Source: Caldalkalibacillus thermarum | GTDB taxonomy: Bacteria > Bacillota > Bacilli > Caldalkalibacillales > Caldalkalibacillaceae | Assembly (NCBI RefSeq): GCF_014644735.1 | Contig: NZ_BMKZ01000028.1 | Coordinates: 1 to 43,084 of the forward strand | DNA length: 43,084 nucleotides | Reading direction: 5' to 3' | Part shown: positions 22,801 to 31,927 of the stretch, piece after piece | Layout of the letters: the number at the start of each line of letters is the position of its first letter | Numbering within the stretch: the stretch's first letter is position 1 | Translations under genes and position numbers: made by a program | The notes under the pieces: generated by a model | Database searches by the model: none | What the model saw: only the letters and a program-made list of their open reading frames with translations | What the model was told of the DNA's origin: nothing

Positions 22801-22851
22801 TTCGACAAAATTCGACATGTAATTGTTGGTAAAATAGGTCTGGGATGCTAT
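22801..22851 (+). promoter_or_regulatory. Tandem Spo0A boxes with a promoter
   Basis: TTCGACA occurs at 22801-22807 and 22811-22817, exactly one helical turn apart, each a perfect Spo0A box (TGTCGAA on the other strand). A promoter-like TTGTTG (22823-22828), 17 bases, TGCTAT (22846-22851) follows, placing the boxes just upstream of -35, as in Spo0A-activated SigA promoters. The next gene is the CWB2-amidase. Confidence 0.65.
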
Positions 22852-22905
22852 GCCTCCATAGGAGAGCATGGCAGGTTATTGTCCAGTTAAGCGAGTGGGC
22901 GGGCG

Positions 22906-23030
22906 TAGAAAAAGGGAAGTTTTTCTCTAAATGTTCAGGTGAAGAATGCCGATAAAGAAAAGAGAACGATTAAAACGATGTCAGCTTTTGGCGATGTTGA
23001 ATATAAGCTCAAAATTATCAACGATTAATC
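22906..23030 (+). other. Short open frame in the leader of the amidase gene
   Basis: Between TAG 22906-22908 and TAA 23026-23028 there is a 39-codon frame ending AFGDVEYKLKIIND. It has no start with a ribosome site and looks like a protein remnant or a chance frame. No other gene is visible between 22610 and 23067. Confidence 0.25.
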
Positions 23031-23067
23031 TCTAAACTGATTGAAGTGGTCAGGAGGGTATGCAAAC

Positions 23068-24609
23068 ATGTCAAAGCGGCTGCATCAGTTCGTCCTGCTG
23101 TTATTGGTGTTCTGTTTGATTGGGTCACTGCTCATTCATCCGCTGTTTATTGCAGAGGCCAATTCGGTTGAGGTTCAGCGGATTCAGGGCACTGACCGGT
23201 TTGCCACTGCTGTTGAAATCTCTAAGTCGTGGAATCGTTCGGATACCGTCATCCTGGCCAGGGGTGATGTTTTTGCTGATGCTTTGGCTGGCACACCTTT
23301 GGCTTATTTGAATAATGCTCCCATTCTATTAACATGGCCAAATGAACTGCCTAAGATAACAGCTGATGAGATCAAGCGATTGAAAGCTAAAGAAGTGATT
23401 GTGCTTGGGGGAACGGGCGCCATTTCCCGGAATGTTGAGAACAAACTGGAAGAAGAGATGGAACTGACCGTTCGCCGGCTGGAGGGAGACAACCGTTATC
23501 AAACGGCATTAAAAATAGCGGAAGAGATGCGCGGTATACAAGGAGTGAACACTGAGACAGCCATTATTGCCTCTGGGGAGAATTTTCCAGATGCTTTGGC
23601 TATTGCGCCTTATGCAGCCCGACAGCGTATTCCTATCCTGTTAACGCAGCGGAATACACTCCCGGAGGAGACCCGGCACTATGTTCAGCAAGTGAACAAA
23701 ACCATTGTTATCGGCGGGACGGCGGTGATCAGTGAGGACGTGCGCAAGCAGCTGCCGGGAGCTCAAAGGATCGCAGGAAGCAACCGTTATGAAACTTCGG
23801 TTAAGGTCATCGAAGAACTAAACATGCCCAAGCGGGAAGTGATGGTGGCCAGTGGGGTGTCATTTGCCGATGCTTTAACCGGTTCTGTGCTAGCCGCAAA
23901 GCGGAACATGCCTGTGCTGTTAACTGAGCCCAACCGGCTCAATGCGGCCACGCAATATTTTGTAAACAAATATGCCCCATCCTTGTATATCATCATTGGT
24001 GGACAAGCTGCCATCACCAACAGTGTTGTGCTGGCCCTGCAAGGTATAGAGCATGCAATTAAGATCTTTATTGATCCTGGACACGGGGGAAGAGACTCTG
24101 GAGCAGTGGGTAACGGATTAAGAGAGAAAGATTTGACCCTGGAAATTGCACTGATGGTCAGGGACATTTTGGTCAAAGAGTACAGTCAAGTAGAAGTGAA
24201 AATGAGCAGGGAAACGGACACGTTTATCAGTCTGAGTGACCGGGCAGCGATGGCCAACAACTGGGGAGCGGATTACTTCGTTTCGATTCACCATAATGCC
24301 GGAGGCGGCACGGGATTCGAGAGTTTTGTCCATAACCGGGCTACAAATCCTGTTACCCATGAAAAACGGGCCATTGTTCATGATCATATTGTCCAATCTC
24401 TGAGCAAATACAATGTGAGAGACAGAGGGAAGAAGGCAGCTAATTTTGCCGTGTTGCGGGAGACGAGAATGCCTGCTGTCTTGCTGGAACTTCTTTTTAT
24501 TGATAATGCCAATGATGCCAAACTGTTAAAAGATCCCCAATTTAAAAAAGATCTGGCCCGTGCTGTGGCAGAAGGCATCGCCAAAGCATGGAATTTGCCC
24601 AAAAAATAA
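23068..24609 (+). CDS. N-acetylmuramoyl-L-alanine amidase (Amidase_3) with three CWB2 repeats
   Basis: A 513-residue exported autolysin of LytC/CwlB architecture. The signal peptide is about 5-32, three CWB2 repeats about 37-325 (IQGTDRFATA, LEGDNRYQTA, IAGSNRYETS), and the Amidase_3 domain about 332-510. Zinc ligands are H339 (DPGHGGRDSG), E353 (GLREKDLTL) and H408 (SIHHNA); the catalytic Glu is E474 (LLELLFIDN). It cleaves the bond between MurNAc and L-Ala in peptidoglycan. The length is close to LytC (496). The ATG at 23068 follows AGGAGGG. The upstream Spo0A boxes suggest control at the onset of sporulation or biofilm growth. Confidence 0.95.
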   Translation: MSKRLHQFVLLLLVFCLIGSLLIHPLFIAEANSVEVQRIQGTDRFATAVEISKSWNRSDTVILARGDVFADALAGTPLAYLNNAPILLTWPNELPKITADEIKRLKAKEVIVLGGTGAISRNVENKLEEEMELTVRRLEGDNRYQTALKIAEEMRGIQGVNTETAIIASGENFPDALAIAPYAARQRIPILLTQRNTLPEETRHYVQQVNKTIVIGGTAVISEDVRKQLPGAQRIAGSNRYETSVKVIEELNMPKREVMVASGVSFADALTGSVLAAKRNMPVLLTEPNRLNAATQYFVNKYAPSLYIIIGGQAAITNSVVLALQGIEHAIKIFIDPGHGGRDSGAVGNGLREKDLTLEIALMVRDILVKEYSQVEVKMSRETDTFISLSDRAAMANNWGADYFVSIHHNAGGGTGFESFVHNRATNPVTHEKRAIVHDHIVQSLSKYNVRDRGKKAANFAVLRETRMPAVLLELLFIDNANDAKLLKDPQFKKDLARAVAEGIAKAWNLPKK

Positions 24610-24657
24610 AATAGGCCATGAACAGTAAACAATAAGTAAAAATATGGGCCTAGATAA

Positions 24658-24702
24658 GCCTTGTCTCTGCGCGGAAAAAGAGGCAGGGCGCTATTTTTTT
24701 TT
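24658..24702 (+). terminator. Terminator of the amidase gene
   Basis: GCCTTGTCTC (24658-24667) pairs with GAGGCAGGGC (24680-24689) with two mismatches or wobbles, followed by a T-run at 24694-24702. Confidence 0.85.
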
Positions 24703-24738
24703 GGAAAGCTTGGGTCACTCAATCTATTGATTTTTCGC

Positions 24739-24744
24739 TATAAT
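24739..24744 (+). promoter_or_regulatory. Likely -10 element of the CWB2-subtilase gene
   Basis: A perfect TATAAT about 60 bases before the start. No good -35 is visible at 17 bases. Confidence 0.4.
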
Positions 24745-24805
24745 AGAATGGCAGATGTAAGAGAAAGACAGGTAATAGACATGGAACAGTGGGAAGGTGG
24801 AAGAA

Positions 24806-27193
24806 ATGGGGGTAAGGGAAAAGAGTAACTGGCTCACTGGTTTGGCTTTGTTTTTGACACTGTTGTTGACTTTTTTGAGTGGTGACAGCGGTATAGCCGC
24901 TGAAAGCTTTGCCTATGCAGAAAATGCACACTCAAAAATTGAACAGGATGTCCTTGAAGCGCTTCATCACGGTCCATTTGTTGATGTCATTATCGAATTA
25001 AAGGAGCAGGCGGATACGCGAGAGGTTGTACACAGCTTGGAAAAGGCTTATGTTCAAACTCTGCCCATGCATGTGAAACAGCAGCTGCAAAAACAGGCGG
25101 TCGTCCGTGCTTTGCAGGAAACATCCACGGCAAGCCAGCAGAGGCTGATCAACCGTCTTGAGCGTTATCAGCGGGAAGGAAAAGTGGTTGACTACTATCC
25201 TTATTATATTATTAACGCTGTTTATGCCCGGGCCAGTAAAGAGGCGATTGCAGACCTGGCCCGCTTTCCCGAAGTGGCCCGCATCGCCCTTGATGAGAAG
25301 ATTGAGCTTCAGTTGTCCTCACTAGACACTGTCTCTCCCCAGTCAGGCGGGCTGGAATGGAATCTCAAACGCATTCAGGTGCAACAGGTGTGGGATAAAT
25401 TGGGTATCCGCGGTGAGGGGGTTGTGGTAGGGATCATCGATACCGGCGTGCATTGGCAACACGAAGCGTTGAAAACCAAATGGCGGGGATATAACCCCTC
25501 TCGGCCTGATCAACCAGATCCGAAAGGAAACTGGTTTGATGCTGTGTTAGGAAAGGATATGCCCTATGATCTGGCGGCAACTCCTCACGGCACTCATGTG
25601 TTGGGTATCGTAGTGGGTGAGGATCCCGCAGGGCAGTATCCGGTTGGGGTTGCTCCGGAGGCTAAGTGGATTGCTGCCCGGGCCTTTACCGAAGAGGGTG
25701 GGCAAACATCCTGGCTACTGAATGCTGGTGAGTTTATGCTGGCGCCCGATGGGAATCCGGCTTTAGCTCCGGATATTGTCGTCAACGCCTGGGGAGGTGC
25801 TCCACAAAAGAACGATTGGTTTAGAGGGGTTGTCAAGGCATGGCGGGATGCGGGCATTGTGCCTGTTTTTGCTGCTGGCAATTCTCCCCATGGAGCCAAG
25901 GCAGGGTCGATCAGCAACCCGGCGCATTATCCGGAAAGTTATGCGGTGGGTGCTGTGGATAAGCACAACCAACTGGCGTCTTTCTCCAACAGAGGGCCCA
26001 GCGTCTATGAGGATGCGGGAGTTAAACCGGAAATCGTTGCTCCGGGCGTAAAGATCATCTCCAGCGTTCCGGGCGGATATGCCCGTATGGACGGTACTTC
26101 AATGGCTGCTCCCCATGTGGCCGGTGTCGCTGCCTTGTTAAGGTCAGCTGATCCAAGTTTAACAGTAGACGAGATTGAAACCATCCTGAACATGACAGCC
26201 CTGCCGTTAACCGACGGGAACTATCCCTCATCCCCAAATCACGGTTATGGGCATGGGCTGGTGCAAGCCTATGCTGCCGTTCAACATGTGCTGAATGCCA
26301 AGGGGACAGCCGCTGTTGAAAGAATCCAGGGGACAGACCGCTATCAGACTTCAGTGGCTGTCAGTCAGTACGGCTGGGATTCCGCCGATGTGGTGCTCAT
26401 TACAAGAGGGGATGACTTTGCTGATGCCCTGGCCAGTGTGCCTTTGGCCTACAAATATGATGCGCCTGTTCTCTTGACAAGGCGGAACGAACTTCCGGAA
26501 GCCGTGAAGGAAGAAATAATACGTTTGGGAGCTGAAACAGCCATCATCATTGGTCAGGAAGGGGCAGTCAGTCAAGCAGTACAGCGGGAGCTGGAAGAAA
26601 TAGTACAAAGCGTGGAACGGATAGGTGGCAAAAACCGCTATGACACAGCCGCACAAATTGCCCGGGAACTGGCCAGTGATGCTTCCACAGCGGTGGTGGC
26701 CAATGGTAAGTCTTTTGCTGATGCCCTGTCTGTTGCTGCCTATGCGGCCAGAGAAGGCTTTCCTATCTTGCTTACGGATGCCACAAGACTGCCGGATGAG
26801 ACGAAGACTGTCATAGATGAGCTTAATATTGCCTCCACCATTGTGATTGGCGGTAACCAAGTGATAAGTGAAGCAGTGTACAGGGAGCTTGGGTCCAGTC
26901 AGCGCCTTTCCGGTGCTAACCGCTATGAGACAAATGTTATGGTTAACCGCTATTTTAATCCAGGGAGGGATACTTTATTTGTGGCCACAGGACGCGACTT
27001 TCCGGACGCCCTGAGCGGAGCGGCACTAGCAGCCCGGCTGAACAGCGGGATGCTGTTGGTAGACCACGATCTTACGCAGGCGGCCAGGGATTATCTTAAA
27101 GAAAATTTGTTTACCCGCTTTATCATTCTGGGGGGAGAAGCAGCCGTAAGCAGGCTCATTGCTCGGGAACTTGAATATGGTATGAGTCCTTAG
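24806..27193 (+). CDS. Subtilisin-like protease (S8) with three CWB2 repeats
   Basis: A 795-residue exported protease resembling bacillopeptidase F or fervidolysin-type subtilases. The signal peptide is about 8-33, a propeptide about 45-175, the S8 core about 185-490 and CWB2 repeats about 505-795 (IQGTDRYQTS, IGGKNRYDTA, LSGANRYETN). The triad is complete: D212 (IDTGVH), H261 (HGTHVLG), S432 (GTSMAAPHVAG), with the oxyanion Asn in FAAGNS. It can process wall or S-layer proteins at the cell surface. The ATG at 24806 follows AAGGTGG; GTG 24797 is the alternative. The stop overlaps by four bases with the convergent glycosyltransferase gene, and there is no terminator between them. Confidence 0.93.
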   Translation: MGVREKSNWLTGLALFLTLLLTFLSGDSGIAAESFAYAENAHSKIEQDVLEALHHGPFVDVIIELKEQADTREVVHSLEKAYVQTLPMHVKQQLQKQAVVRALQETSTASQQRLINRLERYQREGKVVDYYPYYIINAVYARASKEAIADLARFPEVARIALDEKIELQLSSLDTVSPQSGGLEWNLKRIQVQQVWDKLGIRGEGVVVGIIDTGVHWQHEALKTKWRGYNPSRPDQPDPKGNWFDAVLGKDMPYDLAATPHGTHVLGIVVGEDPAGQYPVGVAPEAKWIAARAFTEEGGQTSWLLNAGEFMLAPDGNPALAPDIVVNAWGGAPQKNDWFRGVVKAWRDAGIVPVFAAGNSPHGAKAGSISNPAHYPESYAVGAVDKHNQLASFSNRGPSVYEDAGVKPEIVAPGVKIISSVPGGYARMDGTSMAAPHVAGVAALLRSADPSLTVDEIETILNMTALPLTDGNYPSSPNHGYGHGLVQAYAAVQHVLNAKGTAAVERIQGTDRYQTSVAVSQYGWDSADVVLITRGDDFADALASVPLAYKYDAPVLLTRRNELPEAVKEEIIRLGAETAIIIGQEGAVSQAVQRELEEIVQSVERIGGKNRYDTAAQIARELASDASTAVVANGKSFADALSVAAYAAREGFPILLTDATRLPDETKTVIDELNIASTIVIGGNQVISEAVYRELGSSQRLSGANRYETNVMVNRYFNPGRDTLFVATGRDFPDALSGAALAARLNSGMLLVDHDLTQAARDYLKENLFTRFIILGGEAAVSRLIARELEYGMSP

Positions 27194-28809
27194 AGCGTTT
27201 CAATGAGCTTATGAATCGATCCCTGTTCCATCGGTTTGACGTATTGGTTGCAGTTTCCGATCAGGATATCCTGGTTGTTGCGCATGCATTCGAAAGCATA
27301 ACAGAGCGCATTTTGATCTAATGTCCATGCTGCGGGCTTGCCGGTATGCTCATGAATATACTGTCTGACCAAGGCCAAAAATTGGCGCCCTGGCGGGTTA
27401 TTTTTAATAAAGACATTGCCGGCCATCAGCCTTCTCCAGGGGCAAGCGATCACAACGCCTGCGGAAAAGGGGATGGCCACATCATATTGCTGCAGTTTCT
27501 GGAAATACGGGGCAGGATCAGAGAGAAGGATTATATCGGCATCCATAATGTACAGGTTAGTGTCGAATCTGTCCATGATCTGCTCCGCAATGAGATATCT
27601 TGAGCAAGCATAATATGTCTTCTGATCCTGGACGTGTTCAGGTACCCTTTCCATAGAAAAGCTTGGCTTTTTTACAGCGGATAAGGTTCCCCGGTAGCGA
27701 TGGATCGAGTGAAACAGGGACTCAGTTTCTTGTATCACTTTTTCTGCTTGAGGTATATCTCCCACTAAGTGAAAATGAAACTGATACTGTTTTAAAACAT
27801 TGACATAAAACATGAGCTGGCTGCCGTAACAGCGCATAAACTTCTCATCCAGCGAAATAAGGATGATCAAGTCATCGTGACCGCCGGCTGGAGGCTGGCC
27901 AACAAATGTCACCCTGTCTTTAGCCGCTTCCAGGTTGTTAGGTTTGTTGCTTTTTTTCAACCTATCGATCAGGATGATGACTTTACTAGCCCATGGCTGC
28001 CGGACTTGAAAATCGGAATAAGTATAGACACCCTGATCAAAATGAAGATACTTGAGATAATCGGGCTCAAACAGTGCGGCTTGGTGGAACGTCGCGGCAG
28101 CCTTCTTCCTGTTTCCCAGCAGGCTTTCCAGTTTGGCCTTGAGCACAGTGGCCAGCTGTAAAGATGAAGCGAAATCTTCACATTGTTTTATTAACTTTTT
28201 AATAGCATCAGCAACAGCTCGGTCTGTATTGATGGTTTCAAGCCAGTCGGCGTAGGAGTGGTGCTGAAGCTGCTGCCGTTCAAATAGTGCTTTCAGTTCC
28301 AGATAGATGCTGAAATAAAAAAATAGATTGCCTGAAAAGGAAGCGGTAAAGCCCTTCTTTTCCTTAACATATTGGACAATGGCCGGCACGTTTTGGGGGC
28401 TGAAACTGGGATCAGTCCAAAGTTTTCTTATAAATTTATATGCTGCTTTGCCCATCACTTTTAAACAAGCTTCAGCATCGTTTTCCCAGCGGGCAATAAA
28501 TCCAGGCACTTCTTCCTGCTTCAAAGCGGCCCGGTCTAGAAGGACATGTTCAAATTCATGTTTTTCCTTTTCTGTTATCATCTCCATATAGGGCGTGACA
28601 TCGACCCATTTTTCTTGTTTGACCTGATATTTATATTTAAATCTCCATTTATTAGTTTCTATTTTTTTGTCAGTTAAAACATAATCACCATCCGCTTTAT
28701 GGATGATTTCAATCTTGTAAAATGCTTTGCTGTCAAAATCTTTAATCACAAGCCGTACCTGTTCGTCTGGTAAACCATGGTTTTTCCAAGGGTTAAATAC
28801 CAATGCCAT
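27190..28809 (-). CDS. Large protein with C-terminal GT-A-like glycosyltransferase domain
   Basis: A 539-residue cytoplasmic protein. The N-terminal 280 residues are mostly helical, with TPR-like features (KLESLLGNRKKAAATFHQAALFEPDYL), and I cannot assign them. The C-terminal half (about 300-539) looks like a nucleotide-sugar transferase of the GT8/PF03407 kind: LIAEQIMDRFDTNLYIMDAD with a DAD metal motif, VAIPFSAGVV, MAGNVFIKNN, then TLDQNALCYAF. The ATG follows AGGTGA. It is divergent from the lyase-like gene at 28892 (82-base gap) and probably belongs to the glycan locus. The donor and product are unknown. Confidence 0.65.
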   Translation of the reverse strand: MALVFNPWKNHGLPDEQVRLVIKDFDSKAFYKIEIIHKADGDYVLTDKKIETNKWRFKYKYQVKQEKWVDVTPYMEMITEKEKHEFEHVLLDRAALKQEEVPGFIARWENDAEACLKVMGKAAYKFIRKLWTDPSFSPQNVPAIVQYVKEKKGFTASFSGNLFFYFSIYLELKALFERQQLQHHSYADWLETINTDRAVADAIKKLIKQCEDFASSLQLATVLKAKLESLLGNRKKAAATFHQAALFEPDYLKYLHFDQGVYTYSDFQVRQPWASKVIILIDRLKKSNKPNNLEAAKDRVTFVGQPPAGGHDDLIILISLDEKFMRCYGSQLMFYVNVLKQYQFHFHLVGDIPQAEKVIQETESLFHSIHRYRGTLSAVKKPSFSMERVPEHVQDQKTYYACSRYLIAEQIMDRFDTNLYIMDADIILLSDPAPYFQKLQQYDVAIPFSAGVVIACPWRRLMAGNVFIKNNPPGRQFLALVRQYIHEHTGKPAAWTLDQNALCYAFECMRNNQDILIGNCNQYVKPMEQGSIHKLIETL

Positions 28810-28891
28810 GCTTTCACCTCACATTTGTATCTGTCACAGACATAGACCGCTTTCATTTTATCAAATTCTGAATCATAAATGGAGGATCAGT

Positions 28892-30859
28892 ATGATACCT
28901 AACCCTTTTTCAAAGAAGCAAACACTGAAAAGGAAGCTGAGAAACCGGCCGTACATTAAGGTATTTAGCTTGAGTAATATCGTAGAATTAAAAACAATTT
29001 GCGATCAGCTGTTAAATAATGAAATCTACGTAGATGACCAATTTCCAGTGGTCAAACTGGAAAAGGATCGGATTTGGACCAGTGATCCATTGCAGGATCG
29101 CAGATGGCAGTTCCGCCTCCATTCTTTCATTAGTGTAGAATTGTTGGTTAGCGGGTATGAACGGCTGGGAGAAAAACGTTACCTAAACAAAGCGGTAGAG
29201 CTGACTCAAGACTGGGCCAAACATCATTTTCCCCGGTCTGATTCACCTATGGCTTGGCATGATCACAGCACGGCTTTGCGGCTAATTGTCATCAGCAAGC
29301 TGTTTGAGCTATGGCGGCAAACAGAGTGGGATGACCGTTTCTTTGAGACGGTGTGCGATCTTGTGACCGAGCATGCGCGCAAGCTGTGTGATCCTGATTT
29401 TTATATGGACAACCATAATCACGGTTTGGATCAGGATATGGCTTTATATGTAGCCGCTGTTGTCTTTGAGTTTTTACCTGAAGCGGATCAGTGGCGTGAA
29501 CTCGCCCTTAGACGCTTCTGGAAACAAATGGGTCATCTCTTTGCCGGCGATGGGAGTTACCGGGAACATTCACCCCAATATACCCTGATTTTTGTTGAGC
29601 GCTTGCTTAAATTCGCCTATTTTCTAAAAGACAGGGATGGTCCGCATTTTGAGCGTTTGATACATTGCATCAAACAACAAATGCGTTATCTGACCTATAT
29701 CTTGCAGCCGGACGGGCAGCTTCCAGGACTTGGCGATACCGTGATGCAACCGGCTGAACGTACGTTGTACAATCCTCCTGAGAATGAATTTGCTGCCTTG
29801 CAATATGTGATCAGCAAGGGACAAGCAGGAAAGCCGCCCCAGGAGCTGGATGCCCTCTTTCCTGCAGGGGGGTACGCCGTCTTTAGGAACAAGTGGCCTT
29901 ACGATCAGGATACCATGCAGGTGGTGTTCTACAGCAGTTTTCATTCCAGGGTGCACAAGCATTGTGATGATTTGGCGCTGACGGTCTTTGGACATGGGCA
30001 GCCCCTTTTGATCGACGGGGGGCAATACAAATACGATTATGACAGTGCGGAACGGAAGTACGTGGTCTCCACACGGGCGCACAACACTGTCACCGTTGAT
30101 GGACAGAATACGGAAACGGTCCGCCTGAATATCGGCAAGTCGGGTCTGACCGATTATTATGCGGGGGAACCGTTTGCTTTTGCTGCCGGAGCCCACTGTT
30201 TGTATCCCGGTGTGGTTCACCGGCGCATGGTGCTCATGCTAAAGCCCTATGAAACCATTGTCTTAGACTGGTTGAAGGGATATAAGGAACATCACTTTGA
30301 ACAGCATTTTACCTTTTATCCCAATCTGGACTGCAAGCTCTCGGACAAGGCGGTGTTGGCCGCCATGGACGGGAAGCAGGGCATATCCCTGCAGCCGCTG
30401 ATGAACCAGGAAGAGGTGCAGGTTAAGCTGGCCAGGGGAGAAACAGACCCGCTCCGCGGCTGGTGTTCGGTGGAATACGGAAAACTGGAGCCTGCCTGGA
30501 CCGCAGGGTATACATTAACAGGGAGAGAAGCAAGATTTGCCACTCATATTAACATCCAACCCGAGCGGCAAAAGTTAACAGATTTTCGCTGGGAGCAGGA
30601 CCGAATCACAATCCGCTGGACAGACCGGGACAATCAGCAGCAGGAGGTTGTCATCATGGTGGGTCTCCGGCACATTTTCTTGGCCATGGATGGTCTAGTG
30701 CTGGATGTCCAGCATATTGACCAGCCCGCGCTATGGGCAGCGATGGAGGAAGCGGCCAGTTATGAGTATCGGGAAAAATACCGGGCCGAACGACAGCGGC
30801 GTTTGCGCTGGCAGGAGGAAGCAGAGAAGCTGAAAAGACAAGGGAACACTGGAGATTAG
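28892..30859 (+). CDS. Heparinase II/III-like protein, probably cytoplasmic
   Basis: A 655-residue protein with no signal peptide and no CWB2 repeats. It shares the whole lyase layout of the wall-anchored enzyme at 19910: MAWHDHSTALRL (about 120), HNHGLDQD (about 175), EHSPQYT (about 225, catalytic-type Tyr), HKHCDD (about 356), RAHNTVTVDG, and TDPLRGW against TDPVRGW. These shared blocks make the two paralogues. A basic coiled-coil tail of about 40 residues is unique to this copy. Family members act on uronic-acid glycans by elimination, and some related proteins are epimerases. Its place at the head of a glycan-export locus suggests quality control or trimming of the polymer inside the cell. 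The ATG at 28892 follows GGAGG. Confidence 0.8.
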   Translation: MIPNPFSKKQTLKRKLRNRPYIKVFSLSNIVELKTICDQLLNNEIYVDDQFPVVKLEKDRIWTSDPLQDRRWQFRLHSFISVELLVSGYERLGEKRYLNKAVELTQDWAKHHFPRSDSPMAWHDHSTALRLIVISKLFELWRQTEWDDRFFETVCDLVTEHARKLCDPDFYMDNHNHGLDQDMALYVAAVVFEFLPEADQWRELALRRFWKQMGHLFAGDGSYREHSPQYTLIFVERLLKFAYFLKDRDGPHFERLIHCIKQQMRYLTYILQPDGQLPGLGDTVMQPAERTLYNPPENEFAALQYVISKGQAGKPPQELDALFPAGGYAVFRNKWPYDQDTMQVVFYSSFHSRVHKHCDDLALTVFGHGQPLLIDGGQYKYDYDSAERKYVVSTRAHNTVTVDGQNTETVRLNIGKSGLTDYYAGEPFAFAAGAHCLYPGVVHRRMVLMLKPYETIVLDWLKGYKEHHFEQHFTFYPNLDCKLSDKAVLAAMDGKQGISLQPLMNQEEVQVKLARGETDPLRGWCSVEYGKLEPAWTAGYTLTGREARFATHINIQPERQKLTDFRWEQDRITIRWTDRDNQQQEVVIMVGLRHIFLAMDGLVLDVQHIDQPALWAAMEEAASYEYREKYRAERQRRLRWQEEAEKLKRQGNTGD

Positions 30860-31043
30860 GCTGAAGTAAAAGCAGGGGAGTCAGCTTTCGCGGCTTCCCT
30901 CTTATGTAATCATTTGTGAACGTTCATAGCAAGGTCAAAGGGTGACGGACAGGCTGGGTTCCTTTTCGTCGAACGGATAATTAAATGGGGACAGTCTGAA
31001 ACATGCTGTTAAATAACAAATCATGTCAAACCGCATTTGTTCA

Positions 31044-31073
31044 TTGCAGTGCTTCATTCAAGCAGGTTATAAT
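31044..31073 (+). promoter_or_regulatory. Promoter of the glycan-export operon
   Basis: TTGCAG (31044-31049) and TATAAT (31068-31073) are 18 bases apart, about 67 bases before the permease start. An imperfect hairpin at about 30878-30902 may end the lyase-like gene. Otherwise 30860-31140 holds nothing recognisable. Confidence 0.6.
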
Positions 31074-31140
31074 TTATATTTAGAGTTTGCAAAGAGACAG
31101 CACGACAAACGTCAATACCAGTCTTACAGGAGATTGAACC

Positions 31141-31926
31141 ATGTTTATCTTAAAGAAATTATGGCACGATCTTAAGGAACATAAAGATTTAATCTATTAT
31201 CTCACCCTTTCAGATTTGAAAACAAACACGTCCCGCACTTATCTCGGTTTTTTATGGTGGGTGCTGGATCCCGTCTTGTACATGCTGGTCTTTTATTTGC
31301 TGGTTCAAGTCATTCTGCAAAGAGGCGGAGAAGGTTATGCCGTCTTCCTCTTTGTGGCGCTGATTCCATTAAAATGGACGACTTCCTGTCTGGTTGACGG
31401 GACGAGGGCCATTGTGTCCCACCAGAAAATCATCCAGCAAGTTTATGTGCCCAAAATTGTTTTTATTTTGTCCAGCCTGCTGGTCAATACCCTGAAATTT
31501 GTGATTGGATCAGTGGTTTTATTTTTGTTTATTTGGATTTACGGCGTTAATTTGAGCACCCATGCTGTTTACTATGTGGCCATTGCTTTCGTTCAGTTTG
31601 TCCTGCTCCTGGGGGGCATGATTATTTTGGCCCACTTGGGGGTTTATGTGCGGGATGTACGCAATGCCATGCAGTATGTGGCCCGCATGTTATTTTTCCT
31701 GTCTCCGGTGCTGTATACAATGAAAGATGTGCCCCAAGCCGTGGCGCCCTATCTGTATCTTAATCCGATGACCAGTCTGATCGTCTCTTACCGCAATATT
31801 TTGCTGGAGCAAGAGGTGCCGTTGTGGGACCACCTGCTTGTCATCTTGTTTGCCGCTGTAGTCTTATTGTATGTGTCCCTGAAGCTGTTATTTAAGTATG
31901 AAAAAGAATATGCAAAGGTGATTTGA
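31141..31926 (+). CDS. ABC-2 type polysaccharide export permease
   Basis: A 261-residue membrane protein with six predicted helices of the TagG/KpsM/Wzm type. The N-terminal amphipathic part has LTLSDLKTNTSRTYLGFLWWVLDPVLY, the typical R-Y-------L---W----P block. LNPMTSLIVSYRNILL near residue 215 is the conserved late motif. Together with the ATPase encoded two bases downstream it moves a lipid-linked glycan to the outer face of the membrane. The ribosome site is AGGAGA. It is the first gene of a tightly packed operon. Confidence 0.92.
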   Translation: MFILKKLWHDLKEHKDLIYYLTLSDLKTNTSRTYLGFLWWVLDPVLYMLVFYLLVQVILQRGGEGYAVFLFVALIPLKWTTSCLVDGTRAIVSHQKIIQQVYVPKIVFILSSLLVNTLKFVIGSVVLFLFIWIYGVNLSTHAVYYVAIAFVQFVLLLGGMIILAHLGVYVRDVRNAMQYVARMLFFLSPVLYTMKDVPQAVAPYLYLNPMTSLIVSYRNILLEQEVPLWDHLLVILFAAVVLLYVSLKLLFKYEKEYAKVI

Positions 31927-31927
31927 T

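Noticed and set aside
16863-27193. Repeated DNA suggesting a CRISPR or tandem-repeat array
   Set aside because: The periodicity is that of CWB2 protein repeats of about 95 residues; the DNA copies are divergent and there are no spacers.
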